A model generated the notes under the pieces. That model was not told the origin of the DNA. It made no database searches and saw only the letters and a list, made by a program, of their open reading frames with translations. Below, piece by piece: positions 1 to 7,338 of a stretch of DNA of 13,641 nucleotides. Numbering within the stretch: the first letter of the stretch is position 1; every line of letters starts with the position of its first letter. This DNA comes from Candidatus Gerdarchaeota archaeon. Lineage in GTDB: Archaea; Asgardarchaeota; Heimdallarchaeia; JABLTI01. The stretch covers positions 1-13,641 of the forward strand of contig JAEORM010000238.1 in NCBI GenBank assembly GCA_016840905.1, read 5' to 3'. A program made the position numbers and the translations under genes.

Positions 1-731
1 TAGATTTGATGCATCCATAATAAACTTCTATAAACATTGACAATTCTATCTTTAAGCTCTTGAGCTGCTTTTGCTTCATTGAGTTTCTCTAAACCTTTGA
101 GGACTTTTCTACAGTAATCACATTCTTCGCCATTTATAACTCGTTTTTCATCAATTTCTAAAATGACTTCTGATTCGTAATAGTCCTTTAAGCCTGGAGC
201 AATTCCAATGATATCGTAATCTCGAGGATCAACAAATGTTTCTGTGTACCAGCTAATACGTAATTCCTTTTTATGAACAAATAGCTTTAATGTTGCAATA
301 GCAATTTCCATGAGAGCTAAATCACCAACAACTACAACCGTTTTACCAGTCATAACTGGTTTCATAACATATTCTAAATTATTACCGAATGTTTTAAGCA
401 TTAAAGTGATGCTTGCTCTAGCTTCAGGTCTTGGTGTGCCAGCAACAGCTGTTGCTGTACTTGTTGTTGATGCTTGAGAGGTTGTTTCAGCAGTTGATCT
501 TGCGGCAACTTCTTCTCTACTTGTTCTAGCAATAGTTGATGCACGATGTTGACGTAATGCTAGGTTTTTATCAAGTAGAAGTGTAATAACGTGATCATCA
601 TGTAGATAAGAGACTTGCCATAACCCACCGACTTGTGTCTTCAAATCATCTACATAAATTGGTATTACAATATCTTTATCACAGCCTTTACAAGTAAGAG
701 ATACTTCTTTTAATGGTACTCTGGCAGACAA
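1..731 (-). CDS. Partial unrecognised protein with two CxxC pairs (C-terminus beyond window)
   Basis: An open frame runs from here off the left edge, giving 243 visible residues with no stop. I chose the TTG at 731 because GGAG lies 8 bases before it. The GTG at 740 is in frame but overlaps that ribosome site, and an in-frame TAA lies just upstream. Residues 1-63 form a compact beta-rich segment with C14-x2-C17 and the pattern GGLWQVSYLHDDH followed by LLLDKNLALR. Residues 66-107 are a Ser/Thr/Ala-rich linker. Residues 108-243 look alpha/beta, with a VVVVGD strand-turn near 132-137 and a second pair, C204-x2-C207. The two pairs could bind one zinc or form separate knuckles. No signal peptide or membrane segment is seen, so it is probably cytosolic. 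I do not recognise the family; the style resembles hypothetical proteins of Asgard archaea. It follows the MFS gene on the same strand after about 220 bases. Confidence 0.75.
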   Translation of the reverse strand, partial: MSARVPLKEVSLTCKGCDKDIVIPIYVDDLKTQVGGLWQVSYLHDDHVITLLLDKNLALRQHRASTIARTSREEVAARSTAETTSQASTTSTATAVAGTPRPEARASITLMLKTFGNNLEYVMKPVMTGKTVVVVGDLALMEIAIATLKLFVHKKELRISWYTETFVDPRDYDIIGIAPGLKDYYESEVILEIDEKRVINGEECDYCRKVLKGLEKLNEAKAAQELKDRIVNVYRSLLWMHQI

Positions 732-950
732 TTTTAACACTCCGACTAATATTTATTACAAATATACTTTTAGATATTCTTGTTTAGTACTAAATTTTTT
801 TTCCTTTAAAGATTTCTGGAAAAATCATCCGCGGTTAAACGAATAATTAAATTATTACTATCCTTAAAAGGAATTCTATATCTAATACTTCCTATTATCC
901 ATGTAATATTATTCAAGCATAACTTAATAAAAGGTTTTTTTATACGGCAA

Positions 951-2648
951 TCAAATATAGATAGCTATCAAAATGAATGTGATCCCAAAATAAAACGAAA
1001 CCACCATTATTAATGGGAGTAATCGTTTACTTTTTACAACTAGTCTTGGAAGATCTTTAAATTTATAAGGGAATTTTCGTACTTCTTGTAAAGTTAAAAA
1101 TGGTAAAGCTGTTAACACTCTACCAACAAAACCAACTGCTAAAGCTATTGTAATTGCATGATATTGAGAATAGGCTAAAGTAATGCCAAATAACGAGATA
1201 TTACCCATAAGAAAATCTACTAGATAACCACCAAATAAGGATCCAAGAAATAATAAAATACCATAGAACATATTATAGAATCCAATATACATACTTCGCT
1301 CTTTTTCTGGGGTAACATCAATTAAATAAGCTTCTAAAACAGCTGAATTCAACCCCAAAGGTATACAGATTACTGCATGAAGTAAGATTATATGCCAAAC
1401 TTGTGTAGCAAACATATAGCTCAAAGGCATAGCTGCTAGAATCAATCGATTCATAACCATTTGTGGTCTTCTACCAATTAAATCTGATACTCGTCCAGCA
1501 TAACGAATAGTTGTCAATGTTGCAGTACTCATTACTACAGAAAAGATAGCTATTTGTAAGAAATCAGCTCCTATATCTTCTCTTTGTCTTATTGGAAATA
1601 AAGGCCAACACATAGACATAAAAAATGATTGAACACCAAAAATGATAGTAAATTTCATGAAATTCTTATTTCGTAGCATAACTAGAATTCTATTGGAGGT
1701 TACAGTAGGTTCAGTTACAACATGTTTTGTTCGTTTCCTAGTTCTTTTCTTGACAATTCTTTCAGATGAAATACAAACTGCTTCGCTATCCAAATTTGAT
1801 ATTTGTTGAGGATCCTTATCACTAGCTAAAATTGTTTCCATAACACAAGGTTCTGTTATGATTTTTTGATCATTTTTTAATTCCTTTAATTCCTTTTCAT
1901 GTATTAAATCATTTAATTTTTGAGCTCGTTCTTTAGCTCGTTTCTCTTTAAAAGTAATTATAACAGCAGCAGATGCAAACCCTGCGATTAAACCAATTAA
2001 AATTGGAAAGAAATAGTTTCGTGGAAAAACCCATGAACCTAATGAAAAATAACCTGCAATATAATTAAACAATACTCCACCAAGAATTGTTGATAAAATA
2101 TAAGGAAGTTGAGATATCCACATAAGATGAGAAAGTAATTTACCTCGCACCCTACCAGGAGTGATTTCTCCTAACAAAGCCATCCAGGCAGGGGTACCTA
2201 ATGAAACTGCTAATGAGATAATACCAGCTATAACGATGATCATAGTAACCTTATTGACAAATAGAAGTAAAACCCAAACACTGGAATATAGGATATTTGA
2301 AATTGCGATAAAAATTGATCTTCGTTGAACCTTATCTGATATGAAACCAAATAAAGGTTGAACAAAATTACCTAAGAGATTTGTTACAGCACGCAACCAA
2401 CCCATTTCTCCACCTGTAGCACCCATATCAACAGCAATGGTTGTTAGAAATGGATCTACCATTCCATAACTGAAAGTGGCTAAAGCTGATCTACCATAGA
2501 CTTGTTCTCGACCAGGTATTTTTATTAATTCATCATCAGATAAATCGACTTCCTCAGGTAATTTCTTACCATCCTCAGTTGGTAAAGGAGGGATTATTAC
2601 TGGTGCAATAGTTTGTTTTTCTATTGCTGGAGGGTCATTATCTGGCAA
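951..2648 (-). CDS. Major facilitator superfamily (MFS) transporter, 565 aa
   Basis: A polytopic membrane protein of the MFS type, a secondary transporter moving a small solute across the cytoplasmic membrane; the substrate cannot be read from sequence. The diagnostic motif A loop occurs in both halves: GFISDKVQRR (about 101-110) and GRVSDLIGRR (about 385-394). Residues 1-50 are an acidic, proline-rich cytosolic tail. Membrane segments fill about 55-232 and 328-520. The central cytosolic loop (about 234-325) is unusually long and highly charged, with a basic run near 300-308. After the expected last helix there is a basic stretch (521-545) and one more hydrophobic segment (546-565), so 13 helices are possible. 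At 565 residues it is longer than the usual 400-450 for the superfamily. The start is TTG: an AGGTG lies 8 bases upstream and an in-frame TGA is just before it. Drug, sugar or metabolite transport are all possible. Confidence 0.9.
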   Translation of the reverse strand: MPDNDPPAIEKQTIAPVIIPPLPTEDGKKLPEEVDLSDDELIKIPGREQVYGRSALATFSYGMVDPFLTTIAVDMGATGGEMGWLRAVTNLLGNFVQPLFGFISDKVQRRSIFIAISNILYSSVWVLLLFVNKVTMIIVIAGIISLAVSLGTPAWMALLGEITPGRVRGKLLSHLMWISQLPYILSTILGGVLFNYIAGYFSLGSWVFPRNYFFPILIGLIAGFASAAVIITFKEKRAKERAQKLNDLIHEKELKELKNDQKIITEPCVMETILASDKDPQQISNLDSEAVCISSERIVKKRTRKRTKHVVTEPTVTSNRILVMLRNKNFMKFTIIFGVQSFFMSMCWPLFPIRQREDIGADFLQIAIFSVVMSTATLTTIRYAGRVSDLIGRRPQMVMNRLILAAMPLSYMFATQVWHIILLHAVICIPLGLNSAVLEAYLIDVTPEKERSMYIGFYNMFYGILLFLGSLFGGYLVDFLMGNISLFGITLAYSQYHAITIALAVGFVGRVLTALPFLTLQEVRKFPYKFKDLPRLVVKSKRLLPLIMVVSFYFGITFILIAIYI

Positions 2649-2968
2649 AAATCAAACACCTAATAAGAAATTGTGCTCAATAACACGTTTTTAATTTCAA
2701 AAAGAATTTTGTGCTAAAAACTTTCTGACTGATTTGAACAGCTAACACTGAGTTTTCGGTAACAACAGTTAGGTTGTAAAGTGATGAAGATTTATGAAAA
2801 CAAAATGATAATTGTTTATTTATGTGAGTAACAAAGGAAGCTAAGGAATTAAAAAAAATTAATGATTTTGATGAATTGCTTAGAATCAACAGAGATTATA
2901 TTATTAAAGAAATAAACATTTACCTAAAAAAAGAAAAAAAGAAGAGAAAGATCTCTTCAATTCTTTGT
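2649..2968. other. Intergenic stretch without a convincing gene
   Basis: The only notable open frame here (about 70 codons, minus strand, TTG start) has AT-driven Phe/Ser/Leu composition, no ribosome site and no family pattern, so I do not call it. The right end holds the terminator of the small membrane protein gene. The left end should hold the promoter of the MFS gene; an A/T-rich box near 2685-2695 (minus-strand GAAATTAAAAAC) is a weak candidate. Confidence 0.5.
2926..2958 (-). terminator. Hairpin plus T-tract terminator after the small membrane protein
   Basis: Read on the minus strand, a perfect 7-base-pair stem (GAAGAGA / TCTCTTC, 2941-2947 with 2952-2958, 4-base loop) begins about ten bases after the stop codon of the small membrane protein. 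It is followed directly by two runs of seven T split by one C. The T-run alone would act as an archaeal terminator; the hairpin makes it look like a bacterial intrinsic one. Confidence 0.75.
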
Positions 2969-3319
2969 TTATTCTAAAAATCTGGCAACTAATACGAGGA
3001 TACCACCAAGGATGACGATGTAACCGCCAATACCAAAGATGAGTACACCAAGTATAATTATTATAATTGCCCAGATGATTTTATCGAAATCAAAGAATTT
3101 CAAAAAGGTCTTGAGACCAATCAAAACAGCTAAACCAGCTGCTGCAAGGGCAACTATAGGAGCAACAATAGTTCCAAGGAAAATTCCTAAGAAGCCTGCT
3201 CCGCCTAAATACCAACCTTGGAAAAAGGCCATGCCTAGTAGGTTGAGTATTCCAAAAACTACGCCAACTAATCCTCCAACTAATGTTGCGAGGAAACCGA
3301 TCTTTTCCAATTTGACCAT
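2969..3319 (-). CDS. Small glycine-rich integral membrane protein, 116 aa
   Basis: A short, very hydrophobic protein with about four membrane-spanning segments (roughly residues 7-30, 38-68 with a possible break, 81-96 and 98-113). They are separated by short turns and one charged loop, KTFLKFFDFDK (70-80). Many Gly residues inside the helices (LVGGLVGV, GGAGFLGIFLG, GIGGYIVILGG) suggest tight helix packing. No catalytic or binding motif is visible and I do not recognise the family. The frame stays open upstream to 3523, but I chose the ATG at 3319. An AGGAAG lies 11 bases before it, and the upstream part is low-complexity Phe/Leu/Ile translation of AT-rich DNA. An inverted repeat lies 43-61 bases upstream at the expected transcription start. 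The gene ends with a strong terminator, so it is probably monocistronic. Confidence 0.75.
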   Translation of the reverse strand: MVKLEKIGFLATLVGGLVGVVFGILNLLGMAFFQGWYLGGAGFLGIFLGTIVAPIVALAAAGLAVLIGLKTFLKFFDFDKIIWAIIIIILGVLIFGIGGYIVILGGILVLVARFLE

Positions 3320-3361
3320 AGTTGTAATAACTTCCTTATTGTTAGTAATTGATGGAAATAT

Positions 3362-3380
3362 AATCCACAATGAGTGGATT
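3362..3380 (-). promoter_or_regulatory. Inverted repeat, candidate operator of the small membrane protein gene
   Basis: AATCCAC, five bases, GTGGATT: a perfect 7-base-pair inverted repeat. On the minus strand a TATA-like TTTATAC lies about 20-25 bases before it (about 3390-3396). The repeat therefore overlaps the expected transcription start of the gene beginning at 3319, a common place for archaeal repressor sites. It has no T-tract after it, so a terminator is unlikely. The operator role is inference. Confidence 0.35.
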
Positions 3381-3547
3381 GAAGTAAAAAGTATAAAGAT
3401 AAATAAAAGTATTATGCACTTTAACCGTAAAAGCGTAAAACAATAAAGAGATGGTGACTCCATTTGATAAAGGAATGTAAAAGTAATAAAGAGAGAAAAT
3501 AAAGCAAGAAATAATAATACCACTCAAAGACATATCAACCAAAAAGA

Positions 3548-3557
3548 TTTTAAAATA
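3548..3557 (+). promoter_or_regulatory. TATA box of the tRNA-Asn gene
   Basis: TTTTAAAATA preceded by the purine-rich AAAAAGA (a BRE-like element) is centred about 34 bases before the mature tRNA 5' end. A transcript would start roughly 7 bases before the tRNA, leaving a short leader for RNase P. The layout is that of an archaeal tRNA promoter. Confidence 0.5.
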
Positions 3558-3585
3558 AAATATGACGCAAATATAACATAACGCC

Positions 3586-3660
3586 GCCGCGTTAGCTCAG
3601 CGGTAGAGCTCTCGGCTGTTAACCGGGTGGCCGCAGGTTCAAATCCTGCACGCGGCGCCA
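3586..3660 (+). tRNA. tRNA-Asn (anticodon GTT)
   Basis: A complete cloverleaf can be folded by hand. The acceptor stem is GCCGCGT with ACGCGGC (7 pairs), the D stem GCTC/GAGC with a 7-base loop, and the anticodon stem CTCGG/CCGGG with one G-T wobble pair and loop CTGTTAA. The variable loop is 5 bases and the T arm GCAGG-TTCAAAT-CCTGC. The discriminator is G and the 3' CCA is encoded in the DNA. Loop positions 34-36 are GTT, which read asparagine codons AAC and AAT. There is no intron. It is far richer in G+C than its surroundings, as tRNAs in AT-rich genomes often are. Confidence 0.97.
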
Positions 3661-3683
3661 TTTTGACTTTTCTACTCTTTTTT
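3661..3683 (+). terminator. T-rich terminator of the tRNA gene
   Basis: Directly after the CCA end come three T clusters (TTTT, TTTT, TTTTTT) within 23 bases. This fits archaeal poly-T termination. No stem is needed or seen. Confidence 0.5.
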
Positions 3684-3939
3684 AATAATCCTCATCTATT
3701 TCATGTAGTATCTCGAGTGCTTCTTTTATTTTGTTATTTATATAGAACCTCAAGTCTCCATAATCCTCTTCGCTCATTATTTTTGATACATCGATATACG
3801 CTTCTGTTAATTTTCTATGGGCTAATTCCATTAATTCCTCTTGTTCCTCCTCATCTTCTATTACTTTAAAATTTGGTCCCACAAATAACGAGCCATTTCC
3901 CACTGCTTTTACAAAAAAGAAATTAAAGAACTCGGCCAT
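3682..3939 (-). CDS. Small acidic protein of unknown function, 85 aa
   Basis: A probable real gene: the ATG at 3939 is preceded by AGAGG at a spacing of about 10 bases. The composition is far from that of random AT-rich frames, with many Glu and Asp and mixed hydrophobic heptads. Residues 1-25 form a hydrophobic beta-like part (FFNFFFVKAV, then GNGSLFVGP). Residues 27-36 are almost all acidic (EDEEEQEEL), and residues 34-84 should form two amphipathic helices ending in DEDY. No Cys pairs, signal peptide or membrane helix are present. I do not recognise a family. It may be a small partner-binding protein, but nothing shows the partner. It converges on the tRNA gene, with its stop 22 bases past the CCA end, and diverges from the ABC permease gene. 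Confidence 0.6.
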   Translation of the reverse strand: MAEFFNFFFVKAVGNGSLFVGPNFKVIEDEEEQEELMELAHRKLTEAYIDVSKIMSEEDYGDLRFYINNKIKEALEILHEIDEDY

Positions 3940-4098
3940 CTTCTTTTTTCCTCTTGCTTTTTATTCTTTTTTTCTTTAAATTTCTTTCTTATTTCTCTCT
4001 CACTGAATATTCATACAAGGCGATATTCTTATAATAAATCTCCTTTCCATTTATTTTATATTAATTTGTAAAGTATTAAATTTTAGAGATTATAACTT

Positions 4099-5157
4099 AT
4101 GACAACCTCCACTACCCAAACTGAAACTATCAGAAAGTATACCTCTCGTGAGGAAGAAATTCTTGAAACCTTAAGACTCGTCGAAGGTTCTAATCTCTGG
4201 TCTATCACCTATCGTCGAATGAAAAGAGACAAACTTGGTATGTTTGGTTTTGCTGTTGTTATTGCTCTTTGTTTAATAGCCATTATTGCTTTTATTCTTT
4301 TACAATACGATAAATGGTTTGGTTTAGCCAATCCCACTAATGATCCTTGGGATTTACATAACTATTACATTGAAATTTGGATTCCTGGCACACAGAAATA
4401 TATCCGACTTATTGCTCATCCAAGACATATTATTGCTGGTGATGAAACCTTACCTCCTAGTTGGCAGTATCCTTTTGGTACCGATTCAATGGGTCATGAT
4501 ATCTTTTCCAGAATGATTTTTGGCACCCCCCTCTCTCTTGCTTTAGGCATTTCAGGCCAATTTTTCACTACCGTAATTGGTATGATTGTCGGGGCGATTT
4601 CTGGTTATTATGGTGGATTATTTGATGACATCATTCAACGTATCAATGAAGTAATCATTGGCTTGCCTGATTTCATTCTCTTTATTTTTGCTGTTGCTCT
4701 CTTCCGTGAAGTTTCACAAACTATTGAAGGAGGGTATTATATTGTTGTACTTACCATTCTGTCCCTGATTAGTTGGGGAGGAACAAGCCTGATCGTTCGG
4801 AGTACGGTCTTAAGTCTGAAGGCTCGCGAGTTTATAGAAGCTGAGCATGCTCTTGGGGCAAGTCCTCGACGTATTATTTTTAAACATATTATACCAAATG
4901 CTCTCTCACCAATCATAATTATTACTACTTTAGGTATAGCTGGCACCATTATGAGCATTACTGGTTTAGCTTTCTTTGGGTTTGGTGATCCAACAGCTGT
5001 CTCTTGGGGTGATGATCTAGCGACCTATAGAGACCAATTGCTGACTTACTGGTGGATGCCTACCTGGCCTGCTATGATGATCTTTATCACTATGCTGGGT
5101 TTCAACCTGATGGGCGATGCTTTACGTGATGCGTTAGATCCTAAATTAAAACGTTAA
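4099..5157 (+). CDS. ABC transporter permease, OppC/DppC type
   Basis: The second permease subunit of a peptide/nickel-class ABC importer, placed in the cytoplasmic membrane with an OppB/DppB partner and two ATPases. The N-terminal OppC-type helix follows a basic stretch (RRMKRDKLGMFGFAVVI, about 39-55). A long external loop (about 73-120) comes before the family hallmark FGTDSMGHDIFSR (126-138), where the usual GRD is GHD. The transport domain holds further helices and the EAA loop that docks on the ATPase (about 244-267, EFIEAEHALGASPRRI then PNALSP). The end, GDALRDALDPKLKR, is typical. At 352 residues it is somewhat longer than many DppC proteins, mainly from the tail and loop. No ribosome site precedes the ATG. 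Neither neighbour belongs to the transporter: one side is a small acidic protein and the other a convergent phosphatase. The gene looks richer in G+C than those around it. Solute unknown; oligopeptides are the default guess. Confidence 0.93.
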   Translation: MTTSTTQTETIRKYTSREEEILETLRLVEGSNLWSITYRRMKRDKLGMFGFAVVIALCLIAIIAFILLQYDKWFGLANPTNDPWDLHNYYIEIWIPGTQKYIRLIAHPRHIIAGDETLPPSWQYPFGTDSMGHDIFSRMIFGTPLSLALGISGQFFTTVIGMIVGAISGYYGGLFDDIIQRINEVIIGLPDFILFIFAVALFREVSQTIEGGYYIVVLTILSLISWGGTSLIVRSTVLSLKAREFIEAEHALGASPRRIIFKHIIPNALSPIIIITTLGIAGTIMSITGLAFFGFGDPTAVSWGDDLATYRDQLLTYWWMPTWPAMMIFITMLGFNLMGDALRDALDPKLKR

Positions 5158-5169
5158 TTCTTAATTTAA

Positions 5170-5197
5170 AAAAGAAGTGAAGCATTTTGCTTCTTTT
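5170..5197. terminator. Bidirectional terminator hairpin between convergent genes
   Basis: AAAAGAAG (5170-5177) pairs perfectly with CTTCTTTT (5190-5197). An alternative inner stem, GAAGC/GCTTC (5179-5183 with 5189-5193), is possible. T-rich DNA follows on the plus strand and A-rich DNA precedes it, so it could stop both the ABC permease and the ComB-like transcript, whose stop codons lie 13 and 3 bases away. Confidence 0.6.
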
Positions 5198-5199
5198 AT

Positions 5200-6003
5200 T
5201 TACTCTTTTGAAAATTTGACTGCTTGGGCATTATTTTTAAGTGTAATAAAATCATTTCTAGAAATTGGTACAATATCTATACTATTGATTCTGCTGCAAA
5301 ATTCTATATCATCAGCTAAATTCAATTCAGTTAATTTTTTAGCATGAAAAGTTTGAGATAAAAGATCATGAAGTGTATTTGATTTTAATAATTCTTTAAG
5401 ATAAGCAATTTCTTCAGAAATTTCTTTCGATAATTCGATCCCAGATTTCCTTAATTCATCTGCGATAATTAGACCACCTATTTGATCCTCAGTAATGGTA
5501 TTTTGTTTTATGTTGCCTTCTGAAAAAGCAGGTATAATAACAGTGGTTAAATTTTTCTCTTCTGTTTTGGCAATCTCAATTATTTTTTGAGCAACTGCAT
5601 GAGCATTAACTATTGAGCCGATAATAAGATACTTTGCCCCTATAGATTCTACAACTCTTTGTGCCCCTGTGGAAGAAGTAAAACTTGCTGTAAAATTATC
5701 AAAATCTGTTTTTTTACTCATCTCTATAGGGCTATTACCAAAATCAAAACCCTCTAATGGCAAACATCCTCGCTCGCCCATTAGGAGAGTATCAAATTCT
5801 TTTTTTATTTCCCTTGTATCTTCTACTTCTTTAGCAATAAAAAAAGTAGTCAATCCTTGTTGCATGGCAGTAGGTACCGTTGTACTTGCACGTAAAACAT
5901 CAACAATTATTGCTACGCTGTTACCAGTTTTTGAAGCTAATCTCGAACCTTCAGCGTTTCCCAAAAGAATTACTTTTATTGCCATTTTAACCGGACATCC
6001 CAT
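5200..6003 (-). CDS. comB: 2-phosphosulfolactate phosphatase (ComB family)
   Basis: A cytosolic ComB-family phosphatase. Known members remove phosphate from (R)-2-phospho-3-sulfolactate to give sulfolactate, the second step of coenzyme M synthesis from phosphoenolpyruvate. Family motifs in order are IIVDVLRASTT (32-42), GERGCLPLEGFDFGNSP (76-92), TSSTGAQRV (109-117, where relatives usually have a TTNGT-like segment), IIGSIVNAHAVA (127-138), TEDQIGG (171-177) and the C-terminal ADDIEFCSRINSIDIVPI (230-247). The length is slightly above the usual 220-250. Two starts are possible, ATG at 6003 (residue 1) and ATG at 5985 (residue 7, MAIKVILLG). Neither has a clear Shine-Dalgarno, and the six extra residues carry no known motif. 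ComA, ComC and ComDE are not in the window, so coenzyme M production is not proven. Some non-methanogens keep ComB homologues for sulfolactate or other substrates. Confidence 0.88.
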   Translation of the reverse strand: MGCPVKMAIKVILLGNAEGSRLASKTGNSVAIIVDVLRASTTVPTAMQQGLTTFFIAKEVEDTREIKKEFDTLLMGERGCLPLEGFDFGNSPIEMSKKTDFDNFTASFTSSTGAQRVVESIGAKYLIIGSIVNAHAVAQKIIEIAKTEEKNLTTVIIPAFSEGNIKQNTITEDQIGGLIIADELRKSGIELSKEISEEIAYLKELLKSNTLHDLLSQTFHAKKLTELNLADDIEFCSRINSIDIVPISRNDFITLKNNAQAVKFSKE

Positions 6004-6221
6004 ATTTTTTTCTCTTTTTAAGAAATAGTACCTATATTAGTATGATAAATTATCAATCCAGAAATAGAAAAAATGAAAAAGGTTAATAAATTAGTGACTC
6101 AAAGAAAACAAAACATATGAGCTTGTAGTCGAACAATCTGACTTTTTTTGAGTCGGACCATATCTTAAATGAAAATCAATAAACTTGATAGAATACTTAG
6201 CGAAGCAATTTGACTGTTACT

Positions 6222-6227
6222 AGGAGG
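6222..6227 (+). promoter_or_regulatory. Strong Shine-Dalgarno that fixes a TTG start
   Basis: AGGAGG lies 7 bases before the TTG at 6235. No ATG or GTG in frame is at a suitable distance, so the HEAT-repeat protein very probably starts with TTG. Confidence 0.85.
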
Positions 6228-6234
6228 ATTAGTT

Positions 6235-7335
6235 TTGACCTCAATAGATGAAATTAAGCAGCTACTTTTGAATAAAAAGGAAGAAGATATTTTAAAGCTG
6301 ATGAAAAGAGAAAAGAAAAATATTCGTGATATTTTACTTGGAATTGCAGAAAATGATTCTGATTGGAAATTTAGAAGAGATGCAATTAAAATATTAGGAA
6401 AAGCAAAAATCAAAGAAAGTATTGATCTTTTGCAAAAAATTCTGTTAAAAGACCATTTGACAGTTTTAAGGAAATTTGCAGCAAAAGCAATTGGTTCTAT
6501 TGATGATCCTGCAGGGATTCCACCATTATTAGATGCATTAAAAACATCCAAAGATCCTGCTGTGATTGTTGAGATAAGCAATGCTTTAGGTTGCTTAAAA
6601 GCAACTGAAGCAATCGAACCATTAATTGCCTTACTCGAGACAAGTAAGGATGGGGAAATTAGAGAAAATGCTGCAGAAGCATTAGGATTGATTGGTGATA
6701 AACAAGCAGTTGATAGTTTATTAAATATCCTCAAAAATGACAAAGAAGATTGGGTAAGAGGACAAGCTGCAGAAGCACTAGGATTGATTGGTGATAAAAA
6801 AGCTGTCCCTGAATTAATTAACACTTTAAATAAGGACTCTGGTTTAGGGGTCGCAGTTAAAACGGCAACCGCCTTAGGTCGATTAAAGGATTTAGAAGCT
6901 GTTGATTCATTAATTAATTTCATCCAGAAAGGACAAAACGTAGAAAATAGACGAGCAGCTACCTATGCTTTGGGTGAAATTGGAGATAAGAAAGCAGCAG
7001 ATATCTTCTTAGAGCTTTTGCAATCAGATGAGGATGAAACTGTTAGATATTGGTCTTGTTTATCCTTGGGTTTTATGAAATATTCTAAAGCTTCAAGTAC
7101 GATGTTGGAAATTTTGAAAAATGACTCTAGTGCGAGAGTACGGAAAACTGCCACACTATCAATACGTCAATTACCTCCGAAAACAAAGAAAGCTATAAAA
7201 GAACTCCTTGAAATAAAAGAAAATGAAGCCGATGAAGAGGTAAAAGAAAAAATAGAGGAAATTATTCAAAAAATAGCTGAAGATCAAGGATACTCCAACG
7301 AACTTGAGCTAATCGAAAAAATGGAACTAAAATAA
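6235..7335 (+). CDS. HEAT-repeat protein (PBS-lyase HEAT-like repeats), 366 aa
   Basis: A soluble all-helical solenoid built of about ten HEAT-like units of 30-32 residues. The clearest have the form AAEALGLIGDKxAVxxLLxxL, for example from residues 146, 178, 241 and, more degenerate, 82 and 115. Such proteins act as scaffolds or bind partners, and some relatives assist chromophore lyases or phosphatases. No enzymatic residues are visible, so the partner is unknown. The N-terminus (1-45) and the C-terminus (318-366) are Lys/Glu-rich helices. There is no signal peptide or membrane segment, so it is cytosolic. The TTG start is supported by a perfect AGGAGG. Two adjacent units are almost identical in DNA (see the repeat entry), which suggests recent internal duplication. 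It is probably transcribed alone: divergent from the ComB-like gene, with a strong terminator behind it. Confidence 0.92.
   Translation: MTSIDEIKQLLLNKKEEDILKLMKREKKNIRDILLGIAENDSDWKFRRDAIKILGKAKIKESIDLLQKILLKDHLTVLRKFAAKAIGSIDDPAGIPPLLDALKTSKDPAVIVEISNALGCLKATEAIEPLIALLETSKDGEIRENAAEALGLIGDKQAVDSLLNILKNDKEDWVRGQAAEALGLIGDKKAVPELINTLNKDSGLGVAVKTATALGRLKDLEAVDSLINFIQKGQNVENRRAATYALGEIGDKKAADIFLELLQSDEDETVRYWSCLSLGFMKYSKASSTMLEILKNDSSARVRKTATLSIRQLPPKTKKAIKELLEIKENEADEEVKEKIEEIIQKIAEDQGYSNELELIEKMELK
6670..6798 (+). repeat. Near-identical internal direct repeat in the HEAT gene
   Basis: A 33-base segment at 6670-6702 recurs at 6766-6798 with a single mismatch (third codon position, T versus C). 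The two copies are 96 bases apart, exactly one 32-residue HEAT unit. Each encodes AAEALGLIGDK. Confidence 0.9.
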
Positions 7336-7338
7336 TCA

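Noticed and set aside
2677..2889. Minus-strand frame of about 70 codons
   Set aside because: TTG start without a ribosome site, composition typical of translated AT-rich spacer, no motif, and it lies behind a strong terminator.
3320..3523. N-terminal extension of the small membrane protein to 184 residues
   Set aside because: The extension is Phe/Leu/Ile-rich low-complexity translation. A good AGGAAG lies before the internal ATG at 3319, and an inverted repeat and TATA-like box sit inside the extension.
3586..3660. tRNA-Asn as an integration site for a mobile element
   Set aside because: No second copy of the tRNA 3' end and no integrase gene is present in the window.
4004..4013. Palindrome TGAATATTCA between the small acidic gene and the ABC permease gene
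   Set aside because: Ten-base AT-rich palindromes are common by chance and this one has no clear position relative to a promoter.
6120..6160. GTCGAAC / GTCGGAC near-repeat and a GACT/AGTC stem around a run of seven T, possible small RNA
   Set aside because: The stem is only four pairs and no box C/D or H/ACA motifs could be placed.
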